Shown piece by piece: positions 42,554 to 50,982 of a stretch of 64,000 bases of DNA. Source of the stretch: Streptomyces rubradiris (GTDB taxonomy: Bacteria > Actinomycetota > Actinomycetes > Streptomycetales > Streptomycetaceae); NCBI RefSeq assembly GCF_016860525.1, contig NZ_BNEA01000015.1:124001-188000 (forward strand), in the 5' to 3' direction. The translations under genes were made by a program, and so were the position numbers. The notes under the pieces are model-generated. The model searched no databases. It had not been told where the DNA came from and was given only the letters and a program-made list of their open reading frames with translations. The number at the start of each line of letters is the position of its first letter. Within the stretch, counting starts at the first letter, position 1.

Positions 42554-45500
42554 TCAGACGCCGCCGAGGACCTGCGACCGGACCTGGTCGGCGCTCATCG
42601 CGCCGGTCCACACTCGTAGTTCCTCCAGGGCGCCGGGCAGGTGGTGCCCGGTGGTGCCGCCCTGGCTGCCGCGGCCCGCTGACAGGGCCCCGGTGCCGTA
42701 CTGGGGGGTGGTGAACCCCGATGCTGTCTCCGAGGGCTGGTCGAACTCGCCGACGTAGAGGTGGAGTCTGCCGTAGCGGGTCTCCGACCTCGTCGCGTCG
42801 CCCGGGTCGGTCCACTCCCAGGACTCCTGGGCGTCGAAGACCCCGGTGACCTGCACCCAGGTGTCGGTCTCGGCGATGTCGCCGCCCGGCACCTCGGCGG
42901 ACTGGGTGACCTTGCCGTCGGCGCCGACGGCGGTGCGGGTGAACTTCCACTGGTAGACACCGTCGGCGGGTTTGACCGCCCACAGCGCCCAGGAGGACTC
43001 ACCGCCGTCGGCCTGCTGCCCGGCGACCAGGGCCTTGTAGCCGACCGGCTTCGCGGCGAGCTTGGCCGAGTCCAGCTGGACCCGGGCGGAGACCGTGAAC
43101 GAGCCGGTCTCGTCGACCACCGGGCCGGTGGCGGAGGCGTAGCCCGCGGTGCCGTCCAGGACGAGGGCGTTGTTCTCCTCGTCCAGCACCGCTCCGGATG
43201 CCGACAGAGTCAGGCTCGGCGCGGGGTAGGCGGAGAGCTCCTTGACCGTGGTGCCGGTGGACGACGCGGCGTCCCACTGCGCGACCAGTTCGTTGGCCGG
43301 CACGCCGTCCTCCAGGAGCTGTGCCTGCTGGGCGATCTCGTCCGGGGTCAGCACACGCTGCCAGACGTTCACCTCGTCGAGGCGGCCGCGGAAGTACTCG
43401 CCGTAGGTGCCGCCGACCAGGGAACGGCCGATCTGAAGGCCGCCGGTAGAGACCCACGGCTGGTAGGCGGTCGACTGGGTGTTCAGCACCACGGGCCTGC
43501 CCTGGGGGCGGCCGTTGACGAACAGCTGGATGGTGTCGTTCGTCTTGTCGGTGTCGTTCTTCGTGTCGAACACGGCGGTCAGCTGCGTCCACACCCTCAG
43601 CGGCGGGTTCGTGGCGTCACCGAGCGATCTGAGGTAGACCGGATTGTCCTTGACGTCTCCGGCGGTGCGGTTGAAGACCCACTTCTTGTACGAGGCCGAG
43701 TAGTAGAGCGTGAACGCCGAACCGTAGGTGCCGGGGGCCGCCATCACCACCCGGGTCTGGGAGGTGTCGGTCAGGTAGGCCCAGGCCGAGACGGTGAAGG
43801 AGTCCTTCGTGTTCACGGCCGGGGCCGTGGTCGCGGCGTAGCCCGAGCGCGCATTCTCGTCCGAACCGTCGTTGAGCCACAGCGAGTTGTCCGCGTCGCC
43901 GCGCCGGGCCAGCGTCGACCAGCCCGCTCCCGCGGTGTAGAGGGTGGCGTCGTGGCGGGTGCCCTCGGCGGCGGTGTCCTTGGCGGTCGTCGCACCCGAT
44001 CCGGGCAGGGCGTCGTCGAAGTGCCAGGTGCCCGTGGCGCCGGCCGCGGGGGCGACCTTGAAACTGAACTCCGACGGGGCGCCCCAGCGGTTGCGGACGT
44101 CCTTGGCCTCCACGGACAGCACCTGCGTGCCCGCCAGTGACGGTGTCACGTCGGACACGGTGACCGACTTGCCGGTGACCGCCTTGGCCTCCTTGGCCGA
44201 GGTGGTCAGCAGCCGCCAGCGGTAGCCGGTGATGTCGGTGTCGGCGGCATTGGGCTTGAAGGTGAAGGAACCGGGGACACCCGGGGCGCCCTTCCCCTCG
44301 CACAGGTCGGCGGTGCACTGGGTGTACGGCGAGCCAGGGGTGATGACCGGGGCCTTCGGCGCCGTCGAGTCGATCTTGAAGTAGCACCACGAGGAGTACG
44401 AGGAGAACAGGTCGCCGGACTTGCCGCTGTACGACCAGTGCGACTGGGTGCGCGAGCGCATCCGGTACAGGCCGCCGTCCGCCCGGTTCGAGGTGCGCAT
44501 CTTCTCCAGCGTCTCGTCGGGATCCCAGCCGGTGGAGGGCCGGTATCCGGACCACACCTCGTGCCAGGCGGCGTCGTCACCTCGCTCGACGACGAACTCG
44601 GCCTGGAGGGAGCCCTCTTCGTCGCCCATGTGGTGCTCGACCTTGGTCTGCACGCGGGACTGCACCATGGGGTCGACGCGGGTGACGATCAGCGGGTCGG
44701 AGGAGGACGTACGGCAGTAGGCGGTGGTGCCGTCACCGGGGATGACCCCGACGCTGGTGGGCACACCCGGCTTGAAGGCGTAGGTCACCTTCAGCTCGGC
44801 GTTGTCGTCGAACCGCTTCCACGCCTCCGGGTCGGACTCGTCCTTGGCCCGCAGCATCAGCGTGAGCCGGCTGATCTGGCCGTCCGCGAACTTGCGCACC
44901 GTGGAGGCGAGGTTCTCGTCGGTCTCTTCCGGATTGTCGTTGAACTCGACCCACTGGTCGGGCTGTTCCGGGCTGCACTGGGTGCCGCGGCCGGCCGAGA
45001 CGTACCGGTCTCCCATCTGGTCCAGCGACGTGGGGCCGGGCCACCGGGTGCCCTCGGAGATGTTGTTGGTGCGCTCCAGGTCCACCCACTTCGGGGAGCA
45101 GCTGAACGACCAGGTCTCGTAGGCGCGGAAGGTGGCGTCGAGGACGTACTTGCCGGCGAGCTGGGACGGCGAGAACTCGAAGTACATGCGGTTCGTGTAG
45201 TTGCTGCCGCAGTAGTACGGGCCCGACACGCTGCACCGGCCGACGCCGTAGTCGCCGTTGAACTGCCAGAACTTGTCGCCGTCGGACGACAGCACGGTGC
45301 GCTCGGACACGCCGAGACCGACCGAGGGGTCGATGTAGACGGGGTAGACGGTGTCCTCACCGCGCAGCAGGCCGAGGTCCGGCTCGACGGTGATGCTGTC
45401 GGCGTCGACCTGGACGGGCATGACGGCGCTGGTGTCGCCGGCCCCGGGCTGGGTGCCCTCCTCGACGGGGTCGGGTATCTCGCCTGCGATGGCGGCAGTG

Positions 45501-46318
45501 GTGAGCTGGGTACGAACGCCTTCGGTAGCCGGACGGTCGTCCTGGCCGGCGGAGTCCCACATCTGACCGGCCGGACCCTTGAAGACGGTGTTGCCGTCGG
45601 CATCGACGGCACGCACACCGCCGCCGGCGCCGGGCATCAGCCGCAGGTCGGTGGTGGAGGCGGTCAGCTCGATCTGCTCCAGGGCGGGGTCGGCCGCGGC
45701 CTGCGCCGTCTTGACGACCAGGACTTCGCGGTACCCCTCGGCGGTGGCGGTCAGCTCAAGGTCGACCCCGTCGAGCACCTCGGGGTAGATGGCCTTGGCG
45801 CCCACCAGGCGGGGCTCGGGCAGCTTACCGGGCCAGTCGATGTGCAGGCTGCCCTCATCGTTGGCCAGGCGGATCAGGCGCGAGCCGTCACCACCACCGG
45901 AGAAGGCCAGGTCGACCACGGCCGCCCGGGGCCCGACGCTGCCGTCCGGCCGACGCTCGAGCGTGGGGTCGACGGCACTCCAGGAACCGTCGTCACCCTT
46001 GACTCGCTGCGGGACCGCGGACTGCACGAGGGTGAAGGTGCCGTCCGGGTTGGCCGTGGTCGTGGAGTACTCGGTGCGCTCACCGGTGACCTCCACCGGT
46101 TCACCACTGGCCGCAGCGCGCCGGGCGGCCGTGGCGTGGTCGATCCCGGCGTCCGAGGAGACCGAGGTCGCCGCCGGGGCCGCGGGAGTCGCGGCGGCGG
46201 GTGCGGTAAGCGCGGCCAGGGAGGCCACCAGGGCCACCGAGGTCAGTCCGGCCGTCAGCCTGGCCGGACCGACGATCCGTCTGTGCCGGTTTCTCCCGGC
46301 CGAGTTGTCCCAGCGCAC
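42554..46318 (-). CDS. Secreted LamG-domain protein paired with the RHS gene
   Basis: A 1254-aa exported protein. The N-terminal signal (LTAGLTSVALVASLAALTAPAAA) starts from GTG 46318. Residues of roughly 60-350 are a conserved beta domain (EVTGERTEYSTTTANPDGTF ... ANDEGSLHIDWPGKLPEP). Residues of roughly 350-510 resemble the DNRLRE wall-associated module (NRMYFEFSPSQLAGKYVLDATFRAY). Two concanavalin-like LamG jelly-rolls lie near 760-985 (WHFDDALPGSGATT ... FRGRLDEVNVWQRVLTPDEI) and 1015-1250 (ending GALEELRVWTGAMSADQ). LamG modules bind carbohydrates or proteins. In many streptomycetes such a gene lies just before an RHS gene, so it probably helps display or deliver it. The upstream region is AT-rich and carries TTGACG/TATTTA promoter-like elements. 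Confidence 0.88.
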   Translation of the reverse strand: MRWDNSAGRNRHRRIVGPARLTAGLTSVALVASLAALTAPAAATPAAPAATSVSSDAGIDHATAARRAAASGEPVEVTGERTEYSTTTANPDGTFTLVQSAVPQRVKGDDGSWSAVDPTLERRPDGSVGPRAAVVDLAFSGGGDGSRLIRLANDEGSLHIDWPGKLPEPRLVGAKAIYPEVLDGVDLELTATAEGYREVLVVKTAQAAADPALEQIELTASTTDLRLMPGAGGGVRAVDADGNTVFKGPAGQMWDSAGQDDRPATEGVRTQLTTAAIAGEIPDPVEEGTQPGAGDTSAVMPVQVDADSITVEPDLGLLRGEDTVYPVYIDPSVGLGVSERTVLSSDGDKFWQFNGDYGVGRCSVSGPYYCGSNYTNRMYFEFSPSQLAGKYVLDATFRAYETWSFSCSPKWVDLERTNNISEGTRWPGPTSLDQMGDRYVSAGRGTQCSPEQPDQWVEFNDNPEETDENLASTVRKFADGQISRLTLMLRAKDESDPEAWKRFDDNAELKVTYAFKPGVPTSVGVIPGDGTTAYCRTSSSDPLIVTRVDPMVQSRVQTKVEHHMGDEEGSLQAEFVVERGDDAAWHEVWSGYRPSTGWDPDETLEKMRTSNRADGGLYRMRSRTQSHWSYSGKSGDLFSSYSSWCYFKIDSTAPKAPVITPGSPYTQCTADLCEGKGAPGVPGSFTFKPNAADTDITGYRWRLLTTSAKEAKAVTGKSVTVSDVTPSLAGTQVLSVEAKDVRNRWGAPSEFSFKVAPAAGATGTWHFDDALPGSGATTAKDTAAEGTRHDATLYTAGAGWSTLARRGDADNSLWLNDGSDENARSGYAATTAPAVNTKDSFTVSAWAYLTDTSQTRVVMAAPGTYGSAFTLYYSASYKKWVFNRTAGDVKDNPVYLRSLGDATNPPLRVWTQLTAVFDTKNDTDKTNDTIQLFVNGRPQGRPVVLNTQSTAYQPWVSTGGLQIGRSLVGGTYGEYFRGRLDEVNVWQRVLTPDEIAQQAQLLEDGVPANELVAQWDAASSTGTTVKELSAYPAPSLTLSASGAVLDEENNALVLDGTAGYASATGPVVDETGSFTVSARVQLDSAKLAAKPVGYKALVAGQQADGGESSWALWAVKPADGVYQWKFTRTAVGADGKVTQSAEVPGGDIAETDTWVQVTGVFDAQESWEWTDPGDATRSETRYGRLHLYVGEFDQPSETASGFTTPQYGTGALSAGRGSQGGTTGHHLPGALEELRVWTGAMSADQVRSQVLGGV

Positions 46319-46583
46319 TCGTGCGCCCCCTACAAATTCTCATGCGATCTTCACAATGACCGCGTTAGTAAATAGCGTTCCACCCTCCTCGGCAAGAGTG
46401 TTCAAGATCACAGTCGCGTCAACTCGTGTCCTATACACATAAAATGACGCACCGCGGCGCCGGCTCACCGCGAACGCGTGGCTGTGGCCGACTCGGTTCC
46501 GCAGATCACCAAGCTCACCCGCCGCACATCACCGGGACAGCGGGAGCCTGTCAAGCGAGCGGTGTCACTGGGGTGGTCGGGGG

Positions 46584-46805
46584 TTACTGACGGGCTGCGG
46601 AAAGGCGGCCGTCGAAGGTGAAGGCGCTCAGCGCGGTCTTTTTCCCGTCCTGGCGGGCGGCATAGCGGAAGGAGTTCCGCAGCAGACGGACCACGCAGGT
46701 CTGAACGATCGTCCTCGGCGCCCTAGACCTCAGCCGCAGCCCTCGGCCTGGGGCCCGGCCCACCAGTTCGTCGATCAACTGGTCGTCCACGGCCTTCGCC
46801 GACAC
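46584..46805 (-). pseudogene. IS256-family (mutator-type) transposase remnant
   Basis: A 73-codon frame made of three pieces of an IS256-type transposase joined in frame. Residues 4-20 are the N-terminus (KAVDDQLIDELVGRA). Residues 29-53 come from the middle of the catalytic region (RTIVQTCVVRLLRNSFRYAA, which in intact enzymes follows the second catalytic Asp). Residues 55-73 are the C-terminus (ALSAFTFDGRLSAARQ, normally ALNAF.ITF.GR). Over 300 residues are lost at two junctions, so it is inactive. No terminal inverted repeats were recognised. It lies upstream of the LamG gene, about 270 bp from its start, indicating that an IS once sat beside the LamG/RHS block. Confidence 0.8.
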
Positions 46806-46828
46806 AGCCGGGAGTTACACCGAACGTC

Positions 46829-47797
46829 CTACAGTCCCGCCTTCTGCCACGGCCTGACGCCGAGCTTTCCGGTGGTTCCGAGGTCCAGGTGCGGGGTCAC
46901 CGTCACCGGGTCGGCGCCCTCCTTCGCCCGGACCCGCACATGGGGCACGTTCACCGGTGTGCCGAACTGGGTGGTGTTGCGCCAGACCAGGCCGGCGGTC
47001 GCAGACTCGCCGGGCTCCAGCTTGACGGGCCGGGGCGGTTCGTCGGGTCCGGCGCCGGTGGTGATCTCACCGCTGCCGTGGAGGATCTCGACGCCGTCGA
47101 CGGGCCGGAGCGCGTCGTCCAGGAGTTCCAGCAGTGGGTAGCCCTCGACGGTGTAGGCGTGTTTGCCGCAGTTGTCGAGGTGCAGGCCCACGACGCGCAG
47201 CCCCATGGCCGCGTCGCCCTTGTCGGCGCTGACCCGGATCCCGGAAGCGGGACACGTGCCCGGATCGGCCGGCGCCTCGTCCGCGGGGACCTTGGTCACT
47301 TCGAGCACCTTGGCCCCCGTCACCCGTGGCGTGGTCGGCGGCAGGTGTCCGGCCCGGACCGTGCCCCGTACGGTCCGTCCCGGGCCGACGTCGCGCACGG
47401 TCTCGGTTTGGTTGGCCATGGCTCCGCCGTCGGCGCTCGTGAAGGTGAAGACGACCGTGTAGGTCCAGGCCTCGGTGCCGTGGTTGGTGACCTCGTACGC
47501 CGCGGAGATCCCCGAGTCCGATTCCGTGGTGAGCCTGTCGGCGGAGACGAGGTAACTGCGGGTGGGCGAGGGGGAGGGAGAGGCCGTCGGGAGGGTCAGC
47601 GAGGTGATCCGTACGCCGTCCTTGCCTGGGTCGTCGATCCGCGTGACGTTCTGGGACGCCGACGCGCGGGCGTCGGTGCTCCCGGGCCCCGCGTGCTCCG
47701 TCCCGCACGCCGTGAGCAGTAGGGCGGTCGCGGCCAGAGCCGGCAGCAGGGGAAGGGGTGCGGCGGAAGGGCGGCGGAGGTCAGCGGGTCTGCGCAT
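46829..47797 (-). CDS. DUF4232-type lipoprotein
   Basis: A 322-aa putative lipoprotein. The signal (PLLPALAATALLLTACGTEH) ends in the lipobox LTAC at Cys31. The mature protein has two beta-rich parts. Residues of roughly 60-165 contain YEVTNHGTEAWTYTVVFTFT, a Celm/FxLYD-like module. Residues of roughly 180-315 form a DUF4232 domain (TCPASGIRVSADKGDAAMGL ... LHLDNCGKHAYTVEGYPLLELLD) with a Cys pair. DUF4232 proteins are abundant in Streptomyces and of unknown role. It is divergent from the DUF6584 gene. The intergenic region holds three GTCAC repeats and a hairpin, so it may respond to the AfsQ1 regulator. Confidence 0.87.
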   Translation of the reverse strand: MRRPADLRRPSAAPLPLLPALAATALLLTACGTEHAGPGSTDARASASQNVTRIDDPGKDGVRITSLTLPTASPSPSPTRSYLVSADRLTTESDSGISAAYEVTNHGTEAWTYTVVFTFTSADGGAMANQTETVRDVGPGRTVRGTVRAGHLPPTTPRVTGAKVLEVTKVPADEAPADPGTCPASGIRVSADKGDAAMGLRVVGLHLDNCGKHAYTVEGYPLLELLDDALRPVDGVEILHGSGEITTGAGPDEPPRPVKLEPGESATAGLVWRNTTQFGTPVNVPHVRVRAKEGADPVTVTPHLDLGTTGKLGVRPWQKAGL

Positions 47798-47841
47798 CCG
47801 GCCATCTCATCAAGGTACGCAGCCCCGCGCGTGTCGCGGAA

Positions 47842-47869
47842 GTCACAGATCCGGTCACAAGGGTGTCAC
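47842..47869. promoter_or_regulatory. Three GTCAC direct repeats, AfsQ1-like site
   Basis: GTCAC starts at 47842, 47854 and 47865. The last two have exactly the GTnAC-n6-GTnAC arrangement reported for the Streptomyces response regulator AfsQ1. They lie between divergent genes, 45 bp upstream of the lipoprotein start. Confidence 0.5.
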
Positions 47870-47878
47870 AAGAGGGGC

Positions 47879-47903
47879 GGGGACGGCCCAAGAGGCCGTC
47901 CCC
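47879..47903. other. Hairpin in a divergent promoter region
   Basis: GGGGACGGCC (47879-47888) pairs with GGCCGTCCCC (47894-47903) around a CAAGA loop. Its place upstream of both flanking genes is odd for a terminator. It may end a short transcript or act in the leader of the plus-strand gene. Confidence 0.55.
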
Positions 47904-48016
47904 TGAGTGTCGTTGACCCGTCTCGGTGCGGTTCGGCCGATGCCGTCGTCAGCGAGCGGGGGCTGAGCGGCGAAACCGGGTCGCCGTGGCTCGGCGCGGT
48001 AGTCGATCATACGTTC

Positions 48017-48544
48017 ATGCCCCTGAGTGAGACCCTTGCCCGAGTCGACGCGGACCTGGCCGCCGGCCGCGTTCCCCTGGCGCGGCAGCGCTTGCGCGGT
48101 CTCGTGTCGTCCTTCCCGTACGACCTGACGCTGCGCCGGCGTCTGGCCGAGGTGTACCGGCTCTACGGCGACGCCGCCGAGGCCGGACGCTGGATGTACC
48201 TGGAGGAGGACCGGGACGCCGAGGAGACCGCCGCCTTCGAGGCGCGCTACGGGTCTGCCGCGCGACGGATGAAGGCCCTCGCCTGGCGCGGCCCCGAGGC
48301 GATGGCTGCCAACGCCTTCGCGGAGCGCCGGCTGGTCGCGGTGCGGACCGCCTGCGCCGAGGAGCTGGGGCGCGCCGTCGACTGGGACGACCCGGACTCC
48401 TACCGGGACGGCCTGGAGGAGGAGTCCGGGGAGCCCTCCCGGCCGTGGTCCCTGAGCGGGGTGCTGATGGGCGCCGGCTGCCTGGTGGCGGTCCTCGCGT
48501 TCCTCGCGGTCTGGGTGGTCGGAGTCGTCGCCCTCTTCGACTGA
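48017..48544 (+). CDS. DUF6584-family protein with C-terminal transmembrane helix
   Basis: A 175-aa protein. An N-terminal helical TPR-like part (LARVDADLAAGRVPLARQRL ... LRRRLAEVYRLYGDAAEAGRWMYLEED) is followed by a charged region and a C-terminal hydrophobic helix (VLMGAGCLVAVLAFLAVWVVGVVALF), so it is a tail-anchored cytoplasmic protein. ATG 48017 starts at the conserved MPLSETLARVD. No ribosome site is visible. The family is common in streptomycetes and its function is unknown. Confidence 0.82.
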   Translation: MPLSETLARVDADLAAGRVPLARQRLRGLVSSFPYDLTLRRRLAEVYRLYGDAAEAGRWMYLEEDRDAEETAAFEARYGSAARRMKALAWRGPEAMAANAFAERRLVAVRTACAEELGRAVDWDDPDSYRDGLEEESGEPSRPWSLSGVLMGAGCLVAVLAFLAVWVVGVVALFD

Positions 48545-48588
48545 CACACGTGGTTCGCGGGCCTGTCCGCACAGGGGCGGCCCGGCGG

Positions 48589-48594
48589 TAGCGT
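48589..48594 (+). promoter_or_regulatory. -10 box of a leaderless transcript
   Basis: TAGCGT ends 7 nt before ATG 48602. It is the same hexamer and nearly the same spacing as at 18518, again without a ribosome binding site. Confidence 0.45.
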
Positions 48595-48601
48595 GATCGT
48601 C

Positions 48602-49402
48602 ATGACGGATGAGGGCGAGGCGCTGGTCGGCGGGATGATGAACGCGGGGGCGGTCTTCCGCCGCGGTGCGCTGGTCGAACGCCCGGCACCGCGCAACGCA
48701 CGCGCCCTGCACGCCTGTCTCCGCGCGCTGAAGGAGCACGGCTTCGACGCGGCGCCGGCCCCTGTCGGTCTCACCGCGGACGGCCGCGAGCAGTTGACGT
48801 TCATCCCGGGGGACGTGGCGCTGCCGCCCTACCCGGACTGGGCGATGACGAAGGCCGCCCTCGCGTCGGTGGGGAGCTTGCTGCGGCGTCTGCACGAGGC
48901 CGGCGCGGCCGTCGCGGCCGACCCCCGTGCCGAGTGGCCCATGGACCTGGCCGACCCGGAGGGGGGAACGACGCTGTGCCACAACGATGTGTGCCCGGAC
49001 AACGTCGTCTTCCGCGACGGCCGTGCCGCTGCCCTGATCGATTTCGACCTGGCGGCTCCGGGCCGTCCCCTGTGGGACCTCGCCATGACCGCCCGCTCTT
49101 GGGTGCCCATGCTCGATACCGGGTCCGCGGCCGGCCTCTACCCCTCCGGGCTGGACGCGCCGGCACGGCTGCGGATACTCGCCGACGGCTACGGGCTCTC
49201 GGCGCGGGATCGCGCGGCGTTGCCCGGCGTCATCGAGCAGGCCACGGAAGTCTGCCGGGCCTTCGTCGCCCGCCGTGTGGCCGACGGTGACCCCGTCTAT
49301 CTCCGGGCGCTGGCCGAGCGCGGCGGATGGGAACGCTGGGACCGCGTGCGGACGTGGCTGGTGGACCACCGGGAGGCGTTCACGGCCGCCCTGCTGGACT
49401 GA
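48602..49402 (+). CDS. Aminoglycoside-phosphotransferase-like kinase (APH family)
   Basis: A 266-aa protein of the APH/choline-kinase-like fold. The catalytic loop CHNDVCPDNVVF near residue 126 contains the Brenner-type HxDxxxxN, with the active Asp in HND. The metal-binding DFD follows in ALIDFDLAAPGRPLWDLAMTA. The N-terminal lobe is short (about 60 residues) but has the QLTFIPGD hinge. The ATG at 48602 is used because a -10-like TAGCGT lies just upstream; GTG 48593 would add three residues. The substrate is unknown and no resistance can be inferred. Convergent with an FAD oxidoreductase gene. Confidence 0.87.
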   Translation: MTDEGEALVGGMMNAGAVFRRGALVERPAPRNARALHACLRALKEHGFDAAPAPVGLTADGREQLTFIPGDVALPPYPDWAMTKAALASVGSLLRRLHEAGAAVAADPRAEWPMDLADPEGGTTLCHNDVCPDNVVFRDGRAAALIDFDLAAPGRPLWDLAMTARSWVPMLDTGSAAGLYPSGLDAPARLRILADGYGLSARDRAALPGVIEQATEVCRAFVARRVADGDPVYLRALAERGGWERWDRVRTWLVDHREAFTAALLD

Positions 49403-49428
49403 CCGGACGGTTGCCGGGGCACGGTCGC

Positions 49429-50760
49429 CTACTGCGACGGCGACGACCCCGTCAGGACCCGCGCCGTCCGGAGGAGCAGGCGCGGGCTCGTGAGGGCGCG
49501 CGGATGTTTGCGCATGTTCACCACGGCCATGAACTCCTCGTTGACGGCTCGGTCGATCACGGAGGCCTCCACGACCTTGTCACCGACCCAGCGGAGCAGC
49601 CGGTAGCCCGGCGGGTACGGGCCCGTCACGTGCGGCTGGGCGAGGTCGGCGACCGCGGAGACCTTCCATGCCGCGTCCACGACGACGCCGAGCCGTCGGA
49701 AATAGTCCCAGGCCGGCGCCTGCGGGGAGGCCCCCGAGCGCAGATGCGCCGACAGTGACGAGGCGGCGAGCGTGGCGAGGGTGAGCCCTTGGCCGTAGAC
49801 GGGGTTGACGGAGGCGACGGCGTCGCCGACGGCGACGAGGCCCCCGGGGAAGCGCCCGAGGCGGGTGAAGTCGCGCCGGCGGCTCTCGGGGAAGCGGAAT
49901 GTCTCGATGGCTCCGTCCCACCGGCAGCGGTCGGCCACTTCACGCAGCGGGGCGACACACCGGCGCATGCGTCGCAGGAATTCCCCGGGGTCCCGTCCGG
50001 GCCGGTAGTCGCCGTATCCGACCAGCACCACCGACCACCGGTTCCCCTCGACCGCCACGAGGGCGCCGGGCTCGCTGAGGCGCTGCTCGTAGCCGTTGGC
50101 GGGGCCCGGTGTCGCGTGGGCGACCACCGTGCCGGGAAGTTCGTCCCCGCGGTGGAACGTGGCGGTGGCGTACCCGAGGTCCACCTTCATCCGCTCCATG
50201 GGCGGACTGTCCCACCCGTGCCCGGCCAGCCACGTGCCCAGCCGGCTGGAGCGGCCCGTGGCGTCGACGACCAGGTCACCGCTCAGGTCGGCGAGGTCGT
50301 GTGGCCGCTCGGTGTCCTGGGCGGGCAGCACCCGGACACCGCGGACGCGTGCGCCGTCGAGGATCAGGTCTCGGACCCGCGCGGTCATCACGGTGACCTG
50401 GGGCAGGGCCAGCACCCGCCGGCGCACATGCTCCTCGAGGAACGGCCTGGTGGCGCCCAGCAGAGTGTTGTCCGGCAGGCAGGCCTTCAGCGCGCCGTCG
50501 ACGTAGTACCGCACTTGCGGGCCTCTGCCCACCTGGGCGCCGCCGGCCACGAGTTCCTCGGTGATGCCGGGCAGCCAGCGGTCGAGCTGCGCGTGGCCCA
50601 TCGACAACAGCGCGTGCAACTGCCGTCGGTGCGGCGCCCCTTGGCCCGTACCGTCCGCGCCATCGGGGTCGACGACGACCACTTCCTCGGCGTGGTCGGC
50701 CAGCACGCGAGCCGCGAGCAGCCCGGCGAAACTCCCGCCCATCACGATGGCTCGTCGCAC
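49429..50760 (-). CDS. FAD-dependent oxidoreductase (halogenase/geranylgeranyl-reductase-like)
   Basis: A 443-aa flavoprotein. The FAD motif is VRRAIVMGGSFAGLLAARVL (GGSFAGL variant of GxGxxG), with the acid in VVVVDPDGAD. DLVVDATGRSSRLGTWL lies in the middle. The second FAD motif is GGLVAVGDAVASVNPVYGQG near residue 305. The layout matches the group of FAD-dependent enzymes related to halogenases and terpene reductases but without the WxWxIP halogenase motif. GTG 50760 is chosen because AAGGGGG lies 6 bp upstream and the FAD strand then begins at residue 3; the longer start at 50805 is less likely. The substrate is unknown. Confidence 0.87.
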   Translation of the reverse strand: MRRAIVMGGSFAGLLAARVLADHAEEVVVVDPDGADGTGQGAPHRRQLHALLSMGHAQLDRWLPGITEELVAGGAQVGRGPQVRYYVDGALKACLPDNTLLGATRPFLEEHVRRRVLALPQVTVMTARVRDLILDGARVRGVRVLPAQDTERPHDLADLSGDLVVDATGRSSRLGTWLAGHGWDSPPMERMKVDLGYATATFHRGDELPGTVVAHATPGPANGYEQRLSEPGALVAVEGNRWSVVLVGYGDYRPGRDPGEFLRRMRRCVAPLREVADRCRWDGAIETFRFPESRRRDFTRLGRFPGGLVAVGDAVASVNPVYGQGLTLATLAASSLSAHLRSGASPQAPAWDYFRRLGVVVDAAWKVSAVADLAQPHVTGPYPPGYRLLRWVGDKVVEASVIDRAVNEEFMAVVNMRKHPRALTSPRLLLRTARVLTGSSPSQ

Positions 50761-50982
50761 CTCGAACCCCCTTGAAGCAGGCGCGCGCAGACCCGGCTCC
50801 GTCAACGCGTCATGCCCCGGCCGGAGTCACGATCGACAAGGACTCCAGGAACCCGTCGGCACCTTCACCTCCACCGTAAGGGCTCCCCGCCGCCCGCGTA
50901 CGCCTCTCCCTCCGCCGAGTCCGGAATCCGCCCCCCACTTCATCCGGGTGAGTTACCGGTATCTACCGTGTCGGCAATCCGT

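Noticed and set aside
39733..42714. A 993-codon plus-strand frame opposite the RHS gene
   Set aside because: Val/Gly/Arg-rich antisense frame produced by the codon bias of the minus-strand gene; no domain or start.
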